Position numbers and translations under genes: made by a program. 64,000 bases of DNA from Segetibacter sp. Its GTDB lineage: Bacteria; Bacteroidota; Bacteroidia; Chitinophagales; Chitinophagaceae. Under the pieces are notes generated by a model. It worked only from the letters and a program-made list of their open reading frames with translations. It had not been told where the DNA came from and searched no databases. The DNA is taken from positions 62,001 to 126,000 of the forward strand of contig JAQBNO010000045.1 of the NCBI GenBank assembly GCA_028288485.1. Reading direction: 5' to 3'. This document shows positions 16,401 through 24,060 of this stretch, piece after piece. Every line of letters starts with the position of its first letter. The first letter of the stretch is position 1.

Positions 16401-17008
16401 AAGTATTTAATTTTAGTCCTGACACCTGCAATGTAACTGCCGTTGCACCTGATAGTTTAGCTGAAAGATATTTTTAAGGTTATAATTAAAACTAAAAACA
16501 TACAGGCAGCAGCTCAGTGCTGGCTATACCTGCAAATATCAAAAGATCGGCCCATCACGTTATTGCTTTTCCAATAATCAGTCAATTTATTGAAGTTGGA
16601 CTTTTCGACGTAATTCCCTTTGTATCTGTAGTTGTTGTTGCCTTTGTAACCGTTGCATGTTTACTCTTTGCGGTTGAACGTTTTGCCATTGAATTCGTTG
16701 TTGCTCTAATCGTCTTTGTGTTTGCCGGTTCCTTAATTATGCTTTATACCTCGTGCAACCAAAATTAAACTTTGCTTCTAAAGATGAAAGAAGTACGACT
16801 TTCATCTTATAAACCGGCAATTCTATGCTTGTTAGAGTAACTGCCGCTAATAGATCTACAACTCCTTGCACCCGGTTTGATTACACCCGTTCCACGAAAG
16901 CGTTCTTATTTTACGTTCATTAATTGTTACACAACGGTACTAGTGGCAAAATATAAAGGGGGAATTTCATAATAAGGGCTACCTTCAATAGGAATCCTCA
17001 CTATTATA
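16401..17008. other. 608-bp spacer with uncertain small ORFs and one hairpin
   Basis: No gene is firmly supported. A GTG-started 83-residue hydrophobic frame (16517-16768, plus) and an opposing Lys/Thr-rich 36-residue frame starting 'MAKRSTAKSKHATVTKATTT' overlap here. A perfect 10-bp hairpin, AAGATGAAAG (16781-16790) and CTTTCATCTT (16799-16808), lies 12 bp after the plus frame but lacks a T-run on that side. The upstream regulatory region of the PAS-AraC gene should lie in the last 200 bp. Confidence 0.4.
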
Positions 17009-18376
17009 ATGCATAAATTGCCAGAAGGTATAAGTAACAAACAAACGGTTATTTCTAAAAAATCAACAAGCGAAACAAACGATACACTCCACCACTTAGC
17101 TTTCGAGAATTCTTCCCAGCCAAACATCATATCTGTAGTAAGCACCGGAATAATAGTAACAGCCAATATAGCGGCGTGTAACCTGCTGGGGTACTCCAAA
17201 CAGGAGTTATTGACGAAAAGCAGGGCAGCTATTTTTGAAATAAATAAGAGCAGCTTCAAAAAGATGTTTAAACAAAGAATGCGGGAGGGGCAATCAGCAG
17301 CTTTGGTAACTGCTGTAAAAAAAGACGGTCAAATCTTTCCATGTGAAATAACTTCTGCCGTTTTCGTAGATAATGGTATTGAAAAAGCAATTACCACTAT
17401 TACGGATATGAGTAAAAGCATTCTGAAGCAAAAGAACATTGATACAAAGAAAGAAAAAATTGTGGCAGATAATATTATTCTTGCACAAGCCAAATCAGAT
17501 GTAAGGCTGGTCGAAAATAACGAATGGATAAAATGTATCGCAAAAACATCGTACGATGTAATGTGGGACTGGGATATAGCAACCGGTGAAATTTATGTAG
17601 GAGATAGTATTGTAGAGTTGTTTGGTTATAAAGTGCAAAACAACGCAGTAAATATTAAAGATCTGCGCCGTTGCCTTCGTCGAGAAGAGAAAGAGATTGT
17701 AGAAAAAAAATTACTCGAAACGCTGGCTTCCAACAGCAAAAGCTGGAAGGACTCATTTACTTTTAAGCGAAGCGATAGTACTATTGCTTTTACCACCAGC
17801 AGGGCAAGCATTATAAGAGATGAGAACGGTATAGCAGTACGTATGATTGGTGCTTTACAAGATGTAAGCAGGCTGCAGGAACTGGAAAGTAAATTAGAAG
17901 AACAAATGGCCGTACTGGATCGATACCCAATAATAGGAGAATTGATCAACACCGAACAGGGAATGGGGAACAGACCGGCAGCAACAGGCTCGATAGACGA
18001 CAAGAAAACAATACTGGTTAAAAAAATAAAAAGTATTGTTGTTCAATTGGTACACTATTCAAACGAACAACTGCAAACAAATTTTTCGGATTACCTGAGC
18101 AAGGAACTGCAATATGATTATACCTACCTTGCCAACCTGTTTTCTCAGGAAGAGGGTATTCCAATTCAAAAATTTATTATTGCGCAAAAAATTGAACGGG
18201 TAAAAGAACTGATTATAGAGGAGAAGCTTAACCTTACACAAATTGCAGTTAAACTCCATTATAGCAGTGTAGCGCATTTATCCAACCAATTCAAAAAGGT
18301 TACCGGCTTCAGTCCTTCTTACTTTAAAGAACGTGAAAGCAAACAGGATAAAACAATGCAAATTGCAGGCATATAG
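17009..18376 (+). CDS. PAS-PAS-AraC family transcriptional regulator
   Basis: 455 residues. Two PAS domains come first: about 30-140 ('IISVVSTGIIVTANIAACNL', 'KDGQIFPCEITSAVF') and about 165-295 ('SYDVMWDWDIATGEIYVGDS', a PAS_3 type). A short coiled stretch follows. The C-terminus, about 360-440, is an AraC double helix-turn-helix: 'IERVKELIIEEKLNLTQIA', 'YSSVAHLSNQFKKVTGFSPS'. No kinase or receiver domain is present. It likely senses a small ligand or redox state in the cytoplasm and binds DNA directly. The next gene on the same strand encodes the Big_5/DUF3494 lipoprotein, a possible target. Confidence 0.88.
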   Translation: MHKLPEGISNKQTVISKKSTSETNDTLHHLAFENSSQPNIISVVSTGIIVTANIAACNLLGYSKQELLTKSRAAIFEINKSSFKKMFKQRMREGQSAALVTAVKKDGQIFPCEITSAVFVDNGIEKAITTITDMSKSILKQKNIDTKKEKIVADNIILAQAKSDVRLVENNEWIKCIAKTSYDVMWDWDIATGEIYVGDSIVELFGYKVQNNAVNIKDLRRCLRREEKEIVEKKLLETLASNSKSWKDSFTFKRSDSTIAFTTSRASIIRDENGIAVRMIGALQDVSRLQELESKLEEQMAVLDRYPIIGELINTEQGMGNRPAATGSIDDKKTILVKKIKSIVVQLVHYSNEQLQTNFSDYLSKELQYDYTYLANLFSQEEGIPIQKFIIAQKIERVKELIIEEKLNLTQIAVKLHYSSVAHLSNQFKKVTGFSPSYFKERESKQDKTMQIAGI

Positions 18377-18874
18377 CCTTTTTTTTCGTGTCAATGCCGG
18401 TATAAGCAAGATAAAGTAATGATCTTAAAGCAGGAACACTTCAATTGCTGTAATGCGTAACCTGCTAAATTGAAACAACCTTGCAACATTACCTCCAGCG
18501 CATTGCAAGACTAACTTATCTTTTATTATTATACTTCCGCCTTCTAAATTTCTTCATTGTTGCCTGTTGTATAAACCGTACAACGGTCCCTGCCTCGGCG
18601 CCGCGAGGGCGGGAAGAATGAAAAATTGTAGTAATCCTGCCGGCTCAATAAAATTATTACCCACCTTATTATTCCAAAAAGGTTACGAGTAATGCCTCTT
18701 AACACACATTTCTACTGCATTAAACGATTGATGCAGTAGGGAATGTGTGAATGATGTAACACTTTCCTTTAATTTATGTAACACTACAACACATTGAAAA
18801 ACGTTCATTTTGCGTTTTAATACGTGTGCAAAAAAATTTAAAGCACAATAATTACATTTCACCAATCCGAATTT
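18377..18874. other. 498-bp spacer upstream of the DUF3494 lipoprotein gene
   Basis: No gene seen. Its main feature is the long inverted repeat at 18703-18749. A GC-rich patch at about 18590-18612 is unlike the surrounding sequence. The promoter of the downstream gene should lie after 18750. Confidence 0.5.
18703..18749. promoter_or_regulatory. Long inverted repeat upstream of the DUF3494 lipoprotein gene
   Basis: Arms CACACATTTCTACTGCAT and ATGCAGTAGGGAATGTGTG pair over 17 bp with a small internal bulge, around a 10-base centre TAAACGATTG. There is no T-run on either side, so it is not a simple terminator. It lies about 125 bp before the ATG at 18875. It could be an operator, perhaps for the PAS-AraC regulator just upstream, or a leader hairpin. 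Confidence 0.5.
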
Positions 18875-21376
18875 ATGAAACAAATTACTACGATTACTGA
18901 GAGTACCTTTTTACAAAAGTGTAAAAGTTACTCCACGATCTTCAACAAAAAATGGTACATGTTTTTGCTGCTGTTTGTTTTTGCAGCAGGCTGTAAAAAA
19001 GTTATGGAACAAGTAGGACTTTCGAGCTTTTGCCCGGAAGTTATTTCAACCAGCCCGTTCGATACAGCTTCGGGTGTAAATGCTGCAGTCGACGTAACTG
19101 CAAAATTTAACAAGGAAATGAACCGTGCTTCGATTAACGCCACAACCTTTACCTTAACGCAAGGCACCACACCCATTGCTGGTTTGATTTCCTACTCAGG
19201 TGAGACTGCAACTTTTTCGCCAACAAATGACCTGGCTCCAAACACTACCTATACAGGAACGATTACTTCAGGTGTACGCGATACCGAGGGTAATGCAATG
19301 ATAAGTAATTATGTATGGAGTTTTAGAACAGGTGCTGGTCCCGATATTATAGCACCCACGGTCACTTCTACTGACCCCGAAAATGCTGCAACAGGTGTTG
19401 CATTGAACAAAAACATTTCAGCAACATTCAGTGAAGTAATGGATTCTTTATCCGTTACAACAAGCTTTACTATAACAAATACAACATTGGGTGGCTCATT
19501 AGTACCGGGAGCTATTACATATACAGGAACAACCGCTGTCTATTCCCCTTTATCTAACCTCTCACCTAATACTACTTATACCGGTACTATTACCACCGGC
19601 GCTAAGGATATTACGGGCAATACCCTTTCAGGAAACTATGTTTGGAGCTTTACAACCGGTGCAACAGCCGATGATATTGCCCCAACTGTAATTTCAACCG
19701 TTCCTGACAACGAAGCAACAAATGTTGCTTTTAACACTAAAATTTCTGCGTCGTTCAGCGAAGCAATGGACCCTTCAACAATAACCGCTGCCACCTTTAC
19801 ATTAACTGATGGAACAACAGCAATTTTAGGTGCAGTAAGCTATGTTGGGTCAACTGCTACTTTTACTGCTGCTGCTAACCTGTCGCCTAATACTACCTAT
19901 ACCGGTACTATCACTACAGGTGCAAAAGATCTTGCAGGCAATGCACTTCAGTATAGTTATGCATGGAACTTTAAAACCGGGGCAGCAGCCGATGCAATTG
20001 CTCCGACTGTAATTTCAACGGTTCCTGCAAATGCGGCCACAAATGTTGCTTTTAACACTAAAATTTCTGCTTCGTTCAGTGAAGCAATGGACCCTTCAAC
20101 AATTTCGAACACAACCTTTACATTAAAACAAGGAACGACAGCAGTTGCAGGAACGGTAACCTATCTTGGTACAACCGCCACTTTTTCTCCGCAGGCGAAC
20201 CTGTTACCTAATACAACGTACACTGGTACTATTACTACAGGTGCCAGGGACCTTGCAGGCAATGCACTTGCAAGCAATTATGTTTGGAAGTTTACAACAG
20301 GTGCGGCCCCCGATGTAACACGGCCGACAGTGATTACAACAGATCCTGCAAATAATGCTACAAATGTGCCCTATAATAAGATCATTACTGCCACTTTTAG
20401 TGAAGCAATGAACCCATTATCAATTACTACTGCAACTTTTACTGTAAAGGATGGAGCAACAGTTGTTGTGGGAACCATTTCTTACTCCGGAACAACAGCA
20501 AGTTTTTCACCGTCAGTTAACCTGGCGCCCGGTACTACTTTTACAGCAACCATAACTACAGGTGCAAAAGACCTTGCTGGTAATACACTCGCAAGCAATC
20601 ATGTCTGGACTTTTACTACGGTAGTTCCTGTAACGGTTCACCCTATACTAGCTTCCGCAGCTCTTTTCGGAGCTTTCGGAGGAAGTGCAGGAATAACAAA
20701 CCAGGGTTTAAATACAGTGATTAATAATGGTAGTATTGGTACAACTGGTGCATCTACTATTATCACCGGTTTTCATGATGGAACAACGGCCGCTGTTTAT
20801 ACCGAAACACCCATGAATAAAGGAAATGTAAAAGGTAGAATATATACAGCTCCTCCCGCTCCCGGAGATGCTACTTCATTTTCAATTGCAACCAAGGGCT
20901 TGTCCGATGCCAACATTGCTTACAACAGTATTTCACCCGCTTCTAAGCCAGGTGGTATCGATCCAGGTGCAGGCGAACTTGGTAATTTAACCTTAGCTCC
21001 CGGCATTTATAAATCGGCAGGTGCAACTTTCAAAATAACAAACGGTCCGCTAACCCTTGATGCGAAAGGTGATCCAAATGCTCAATGGTTTTTTCAAACT
21101 GCAGCAGGACTAACAGTAGGTATTGCCGGACCAGCAGGTGCACGTAGTGTTGTATTGATAAACGGTGCCCAGGCTAAGAATGTATATTGGTACGTTGGAA
21201 GTTCAGCCGTTATTAACGGAGCCGGAGGCGGAGTTATGACCGGAACTATCATTGCTTCTGCAGGTATTACTTTCTCTACTGCCGGTAATGCGGTTCAAAC
21301 AGTATTGAATGGCAGGGCGCTTTCTCTGAATGCTTCAGTTACCATGGTAAACACAACTATTAACGTTCCTCAATAA
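18875..21376 (+). CDS. Lipoprotein with five Big_5 repeats and a DUF3494 ice-binding-like domain
   Basis: 833 residues. The N-terminus is long for a lipoprotein signal but has a lipobox, 'FVFAAGCKK', near residue 40. Five Ig-like Big_5 (SbsA-type) domains of about 107 residues follow, starting near 53, 159, 268, 375 and 481; each has 'P.V.ST.P...AT.V' and ends 'NTTYTGTITTGA.D..GN'. Residues from about 590 form a DUF3494 domain ('ASAALFGAFGGSAGITNQG', 'LAPGIYKSAGATFKIT', 'QWFFQTAAGLTVG'), the ice-binding-protein beta-solenoid. It should be anchored at the cell surface. Function may be ice binding or adhesion. An OmpA protein follows on the same strand. Confidence 0.92.
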   Translation: MKQITTITESTFLQKCKSYSTIFNKKWYMFLLLFVFAAGCKKVMEQVGLSSFCPEVISTSPFDTASGVNAAVDVTAKFNKEMNRASINATTFTLTQGTTPIAGLISYSGETATFSPTNDLAPNTTYTGTITSGVRDTEGNAMISNYVWSFRTGAGPDIIAPTVTSTDPENAATGVALNKNISATFSEVMDSLSVTTSFTITNTTLGGSLVPGAITYTGTTAVYSPLSNLSPNTTYTGTITTGAKDITGNTLSGNYVWSFTTGATADDIAPTVISTVPDNEATNVAFNTKISASFSEAMDPSTITAATFTLTDGTTAILGAVSYVGSTATFTAAANLSPNTTYTGTITTGAKDLAGNALQYSYAWNFKTGAAADAIAPTVISTVPANAATNVAFNTKISASFSEAMDPSTISNTTFTLKQGTTAVAGTVTYLGTTATFSPQANLLPNTTYTGTITTGARDLAGNALASNYVWKFTTGAAPDVTRPTVITTDPANNATNVPYNKIITATFSEAMNPLSITTATFTVKDGATVVVGTISYSGTTASFSPSVNLAPGTTFTATITTGAKDLAGNTLASNHVWTFTTVVPVTVHPILASAALFGAFGGSAGITNQGLNTVINNGSIGTTGASTIITGFHDGTTAAVYTETPMNKGNVKGRIYTAPPAPGDATSFSIATKGLSDANIAYNSISPASKPGGIDPGAGELGNLTLAPGIYKSAGATFKITNGPLTLDAKGDPNAQWFFQTAAGLTVGIAGPAGARSVVLINGAQAKNVYWYVGSSAVINGAGGGVMTGTIIASAGITFSTAGNAVQTVLNGRALSLNASVTMVNTTINVPQ
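19676..20320 (+). repeat. Near-identical tandem copies encoding Big_5 domains 3 and 4
   Basis: Domains 3 and 4 share long identical or nearly identical DNA, for example at 19730-19790 and 20045-20105, with a period of about 321 bp. The other three domains are more diverged. This points to a recent duplication or gene conversion inside the coding sequence. Confidence 0.75.
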
Positions 21377-21423
21377 CCTGAATATCTGGTGTTGTTTGCT
21401 TAAGAAAGGTTTTGGTTCCTGCA

Positions 21424-21464
21424 TTTGTTTTTCAATTGGGCATCGTTGTGTCACTCACTTGTAC
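21424..21464 (-). repeat. R1 dispersed element, copy 3 (short)
   Basis: Minus-strand head GTACAAGTGAGTGACACAAC with GATG following (21464-21441), then a short centre and a tail AAAAACAAA. It lies between the DUF3494 lipoprotein gene and the OmpA gene. Confidence 0.7.
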
Positions 21465-21599
21465 AGATGGTGTTTCACGCAGCGATCCGGGACGAGCCTT
21501 AAGTAAACAACATTCAGTTATCGGTTTATAACACATAAAATTTTATTCCACTCGGTCGGAAGTATAGAACGAAAAAAATAATTATTAAAGAAATATTCC

Positions 21600-23576
21600 A
21601 TGTTACATAATATAACAAAACAAAAAATTGCCTTCCTGGCGCTTGCCTTAGTTCTTTCGGGAACCGCCGCCCATGCACAAAAAAGTACGCGCCCAAGACC
21701 CATATGGTGGTTCGGCGAATCAGGCGCAGCCAATTTTAATACTTTCCGCGGTACTACTCAAATGCTCAACAGCACCTTAACGGTTCCTGCTGCATTTCAC
21801 AAAGGAGGTGGCATTAAGCCCTATGCATCTGTGTTAGCCGAGTACAGGCCATCTAAAATGTTTGGAGGTATGCTGAATGTAGCCTACGATAATCGTGGTG
21901 GCAAATTTGACAGCGTTATGGCGCCATGTAATTGCCCCGCAAGTTTATCAACCAATTTAAGTTACATCTCAATTGAGCCAAGTTTAAGGATTGCACCCTT
22001 TTCGTCAGCATTTTATGTATTTGCAGGTCCTACAATCAATATCAATTTGACCAAAGGATTTACTTACACGCAGGAAAGACAAACCGATAAAAGAGCCGAT
22101 TGGAGTGATATTCGTAAAGCCGTATTCTCAGCCCAGGCAGGTGCCGGCATAGATATTCCGCTTTCTAAGCGCACAAGCGCTACACAAATGACACTTTCGC
22201 CGTTTGCATCTTTTCAAACAGATCTTCTCGGCGCAGCCAGGAAAGTAGAATCATGGTCTTTATACACCGTGCGTACAGGTATAGCACTTAAATTCGGAAC
22301 AGCCAGGAAAGTACCTCCTGCAAAAACTGTAACTGAACCCGTAAGTACTCCCGTGGTAGCCGTTCCTTACAGCGACGTACAATTTAATGTGCGTGCACCT
22401 AAAGTGGTTCCGTTAAATCGCAGGGTAAAAGAAACATTTGCCCTTCGTAACTCAGTATTTTTTAACGCGGGATCGAGTGAAATACCGAGCAGGTATATAG
22501 CTTTAACCAACAACCAGGCTCTTTTATTTAAAGAAGAGCAATTGCAAGAAGCCCAACCCGATAATTTGAATAACGGCAGATCTGCCAGGCAGTTAGCAGT
22601 ATATCATAACATCTTAAATATCGTCGGCGATCGTTTAAGGGCCAACCCGAAAAGCACTATTAGTTTAAGCGGTGCCTCTGATAAAAATCCTGTAGAAGGA
22701 AAACTGATGGCTGAAAATATCAAACAGTATTTAGTAAGCACTTTTGGTATCAATGCTTCAAGGATAACTACAGAAGGTAGAGACAAGCCCCTTATTCCTT
22801 CAGAACAACCGGGCGCAACAAAAGAACTTGCCTTATTACGTGAAGGTGATCGCAGGGTAGATATTGTAAGTGCTTCACCTGAATTATTATTGCAGGTGGG
22901 TGGAGTTACCTCACCATTTTTAAAGCCGGTTCAAATAACAGCAGTACAACAGGATCCTATGGATAGCCACGTGTTATTTACTGTAGGCGGCGCCGATTCT
23001 GTACTTAAGTCATGGACGGTTCAGGTTACAGATGAACAAGGGAAAGTTCAGAATTACGGACCCTATACAAAAGACCTCGCATCTGTTTCAGGAAAAACTA
23101 TTTTAGGCAACAGTACCCAGGGTAACTATAAAATTGTGATGCTGGGCGAAACAAACAGCGGACGGTCGATCAGGAAAGAAAGCGTTGTTAGTTTGGTGAA
23201 GATGGACGATCCGAAGCAAGAGGGATTGCGTTACAGTATCCTGTTTGATTTTGATAAGTCTAAGTCAATAGCTTCATATGAAAAGTTTCTTACTGATGTT
23301 GTAGCCCCACTTGTTCCTGCAAACGGAAGGGTTATTATACATGGTCATACCGATATAATTGGAGATGACAGGTATAACCGTTTCTTATCTAATGAGCGGG
23401 CAGTCGGTGCACAACAAATAATCGAACGTGCCCTGGCAAACGCCGGGAAGAAAGGTGTTACGTTTGAAACCTATGGGTTTGGTGAAGACACAGGAATGGC
23501 ACCATTTGAAAATGAACTTCCCGAGGAACGATTCTACAATAGAACTGTAGTTATTGATATTGTTCCTGGCAAATGA
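21600..23576 (+). CDS. OmpA-family outer membrane protein with two OmpA-like domains
   Basis: 658 residues. A signal peptide ends near 'GTAAHAQ'. Residues about 30-245 look like an outer-membrane beta-barrel ('PSLRIAPFSSAFYVFAGPTI', a C-terminal aromatic strand 'LYTVRTGIALKFG'). A degenerate OmpA-like domain follows at about 286-425 ('VFFNAGSSEIPSRYIALT', 'RRVDIVSASP'), then a beta-rich linker. A canonical OmpA peptidoglycan-binding domain ends the protein ('SILFDFDKSKSIASYEKFL', 'IHGHTDIIGDDRYNRFLS', 'YNRTVVIDI'). It likely tethers the outer membrane to peptidoglycan. It follows the DUF3494 gene by 223 bp and probably works with it at the surface. Confidence 0.9.
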   Translation: MLHNITKQKIAFLALALVLSGTAAHAQKSTRPRPIWWFGESGAANFNTFRGTTQMLNSTLTVPAAFHKGGGIKPYASVLAEYRPSKMFGGMLNVAYDNRGGKFDSVMAPCNCPASLSTNLSYISIEPSLRIAPFSSAFYVFAGPTININLTKGFTYTQERQTDKRADWSDIRKAVFSAQAGAGIDIPLSKRTSATQMTLSPFASFQTDLLGAARKVESWSLYTVRTGIALKFGTARKVPPAKTVTEPVSTPVVAVPYSDVQFNVRAPKVVPLNRRVKETFALRNSVFFNAGSSEIPSRYIALTNNQALLFKEEQLQEAQPDNLNNGRSARQLAVYHNILNIVGDRLRANPKSTISLSGASDKNPVEGKLMAENIKQYLVSTFGINASRITTEGRDKPLIPSEQPGATKELALLREGDRRVDIVSASPELLLQVGGVTSPFLKPVQITAVQQDPMDSHVLFTVGGADSVLKSWTVQVTDEQGKVQNYGPYTKDLASVSGKTILGNSTQGNYKIVMLGETNSGRSIRKESVVSLVKMDDPKQEGLRYSILFDFDKSKSIASYEKFLTDVVAPLVPANGRVIIHGHTDIIGDDRYNRFLSNERAVGAQQIIERALANAGKKGVTFETYGFGEDTGMAPFENELPEERFYNRTVVIDIVPGK

Positions 23577-23630
23577 AATTAGTGAATGGACAAATGAAAT
23601 AATTTTTAAAGCGGATACATGGAAAAAAGA

Positions 23631-23671
23631 GACCGTTCTGAAACTAAACTTTCAGGCGGTCTTTTGTTTTT
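23631..23671 (+). terminator. Rho-independent terminator after the OmpA gene
   Basis: GACCGTTCTGAAA and TTTCAGGCGGTC form an imperfect stem around CTAAAC, followed by TTTTGTTTTT. It is 55 bp after the stop codon. Confidence 0.8.
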
Positions 23672-23806
23672 AGAGAGTGGCCTGAAAACTTCACTGCCTT
23701 TTCTTAGGGAAGTATTTTTTAGTCGTACCGTTAAACACGGGCGCTTAATAATAAGTTGTACATGTATCATCGGTAGGCCGAGGAAGCCTAAGTGGGTTGT
23801 GCTGTT

Positions 23807-23861
23807 ATTCCGAGGTACGAGGAATCTTCTAATGCGAGTGGAATTCCTCCTACGTCGGAAT
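23807..23861. repeat. R4 palindromic repeat, copy 1
   Basis: Arms ATTCCGAGGTACGAGGAAT (23807-23825) and ATTCCTCCTACGTCGGAAT (23843-23861) match as inverted repeats at 17 of 19 positions. A diverged copy lies at 39837-39894. REP/BIME-like in form. Confidence 0.7.
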
Positions 23862-24060
23862 GACAAAAACACTTTTTTTTCCCTTGCCCGGTATAATTAT
23901 GGCAAAAACGAAAATCAGAAATGCACCCCTGTGAATTGTAGTCCCAAATCATACTATTAAAGATTTTATTTCGTTATAGCGCGTTAGCTTCACCTATTAG
24001 AGGGATCATAGGACTGCTAATAGAAGTGCTCCAAAAGAATTTGCTGATAAAAAACGACCC

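Larger units (their letters stand above)
23577..24060. other. 484-bp spacer: terminator, R4 palindrome, no gene
   Basis: Holds the OmpA terminator (23631-23671) and an R4 palindromic repeat (23807-23861). A 113-residue open frame across both is judged spurious because it is built from those elements. Confidence 0.6.

Noticed and set aside
16517-16768. 83-aa hydrophobic protein (plus) or Lys/Thr-rich protein (minus)
   Set aside because: The Val/Phe-rich plus frame looks like the mirror of a Thr/Lys-rich sequence. The start is GTG without a good ribosome site, and neither frame is recognised. Kept as uncertain in the spacer entry.
23619-23960. 113-aa ORF after the OmpA gene
   Set aside because: It reads through the OmpA terminator and an R4 palindrome and has no family resemblance.
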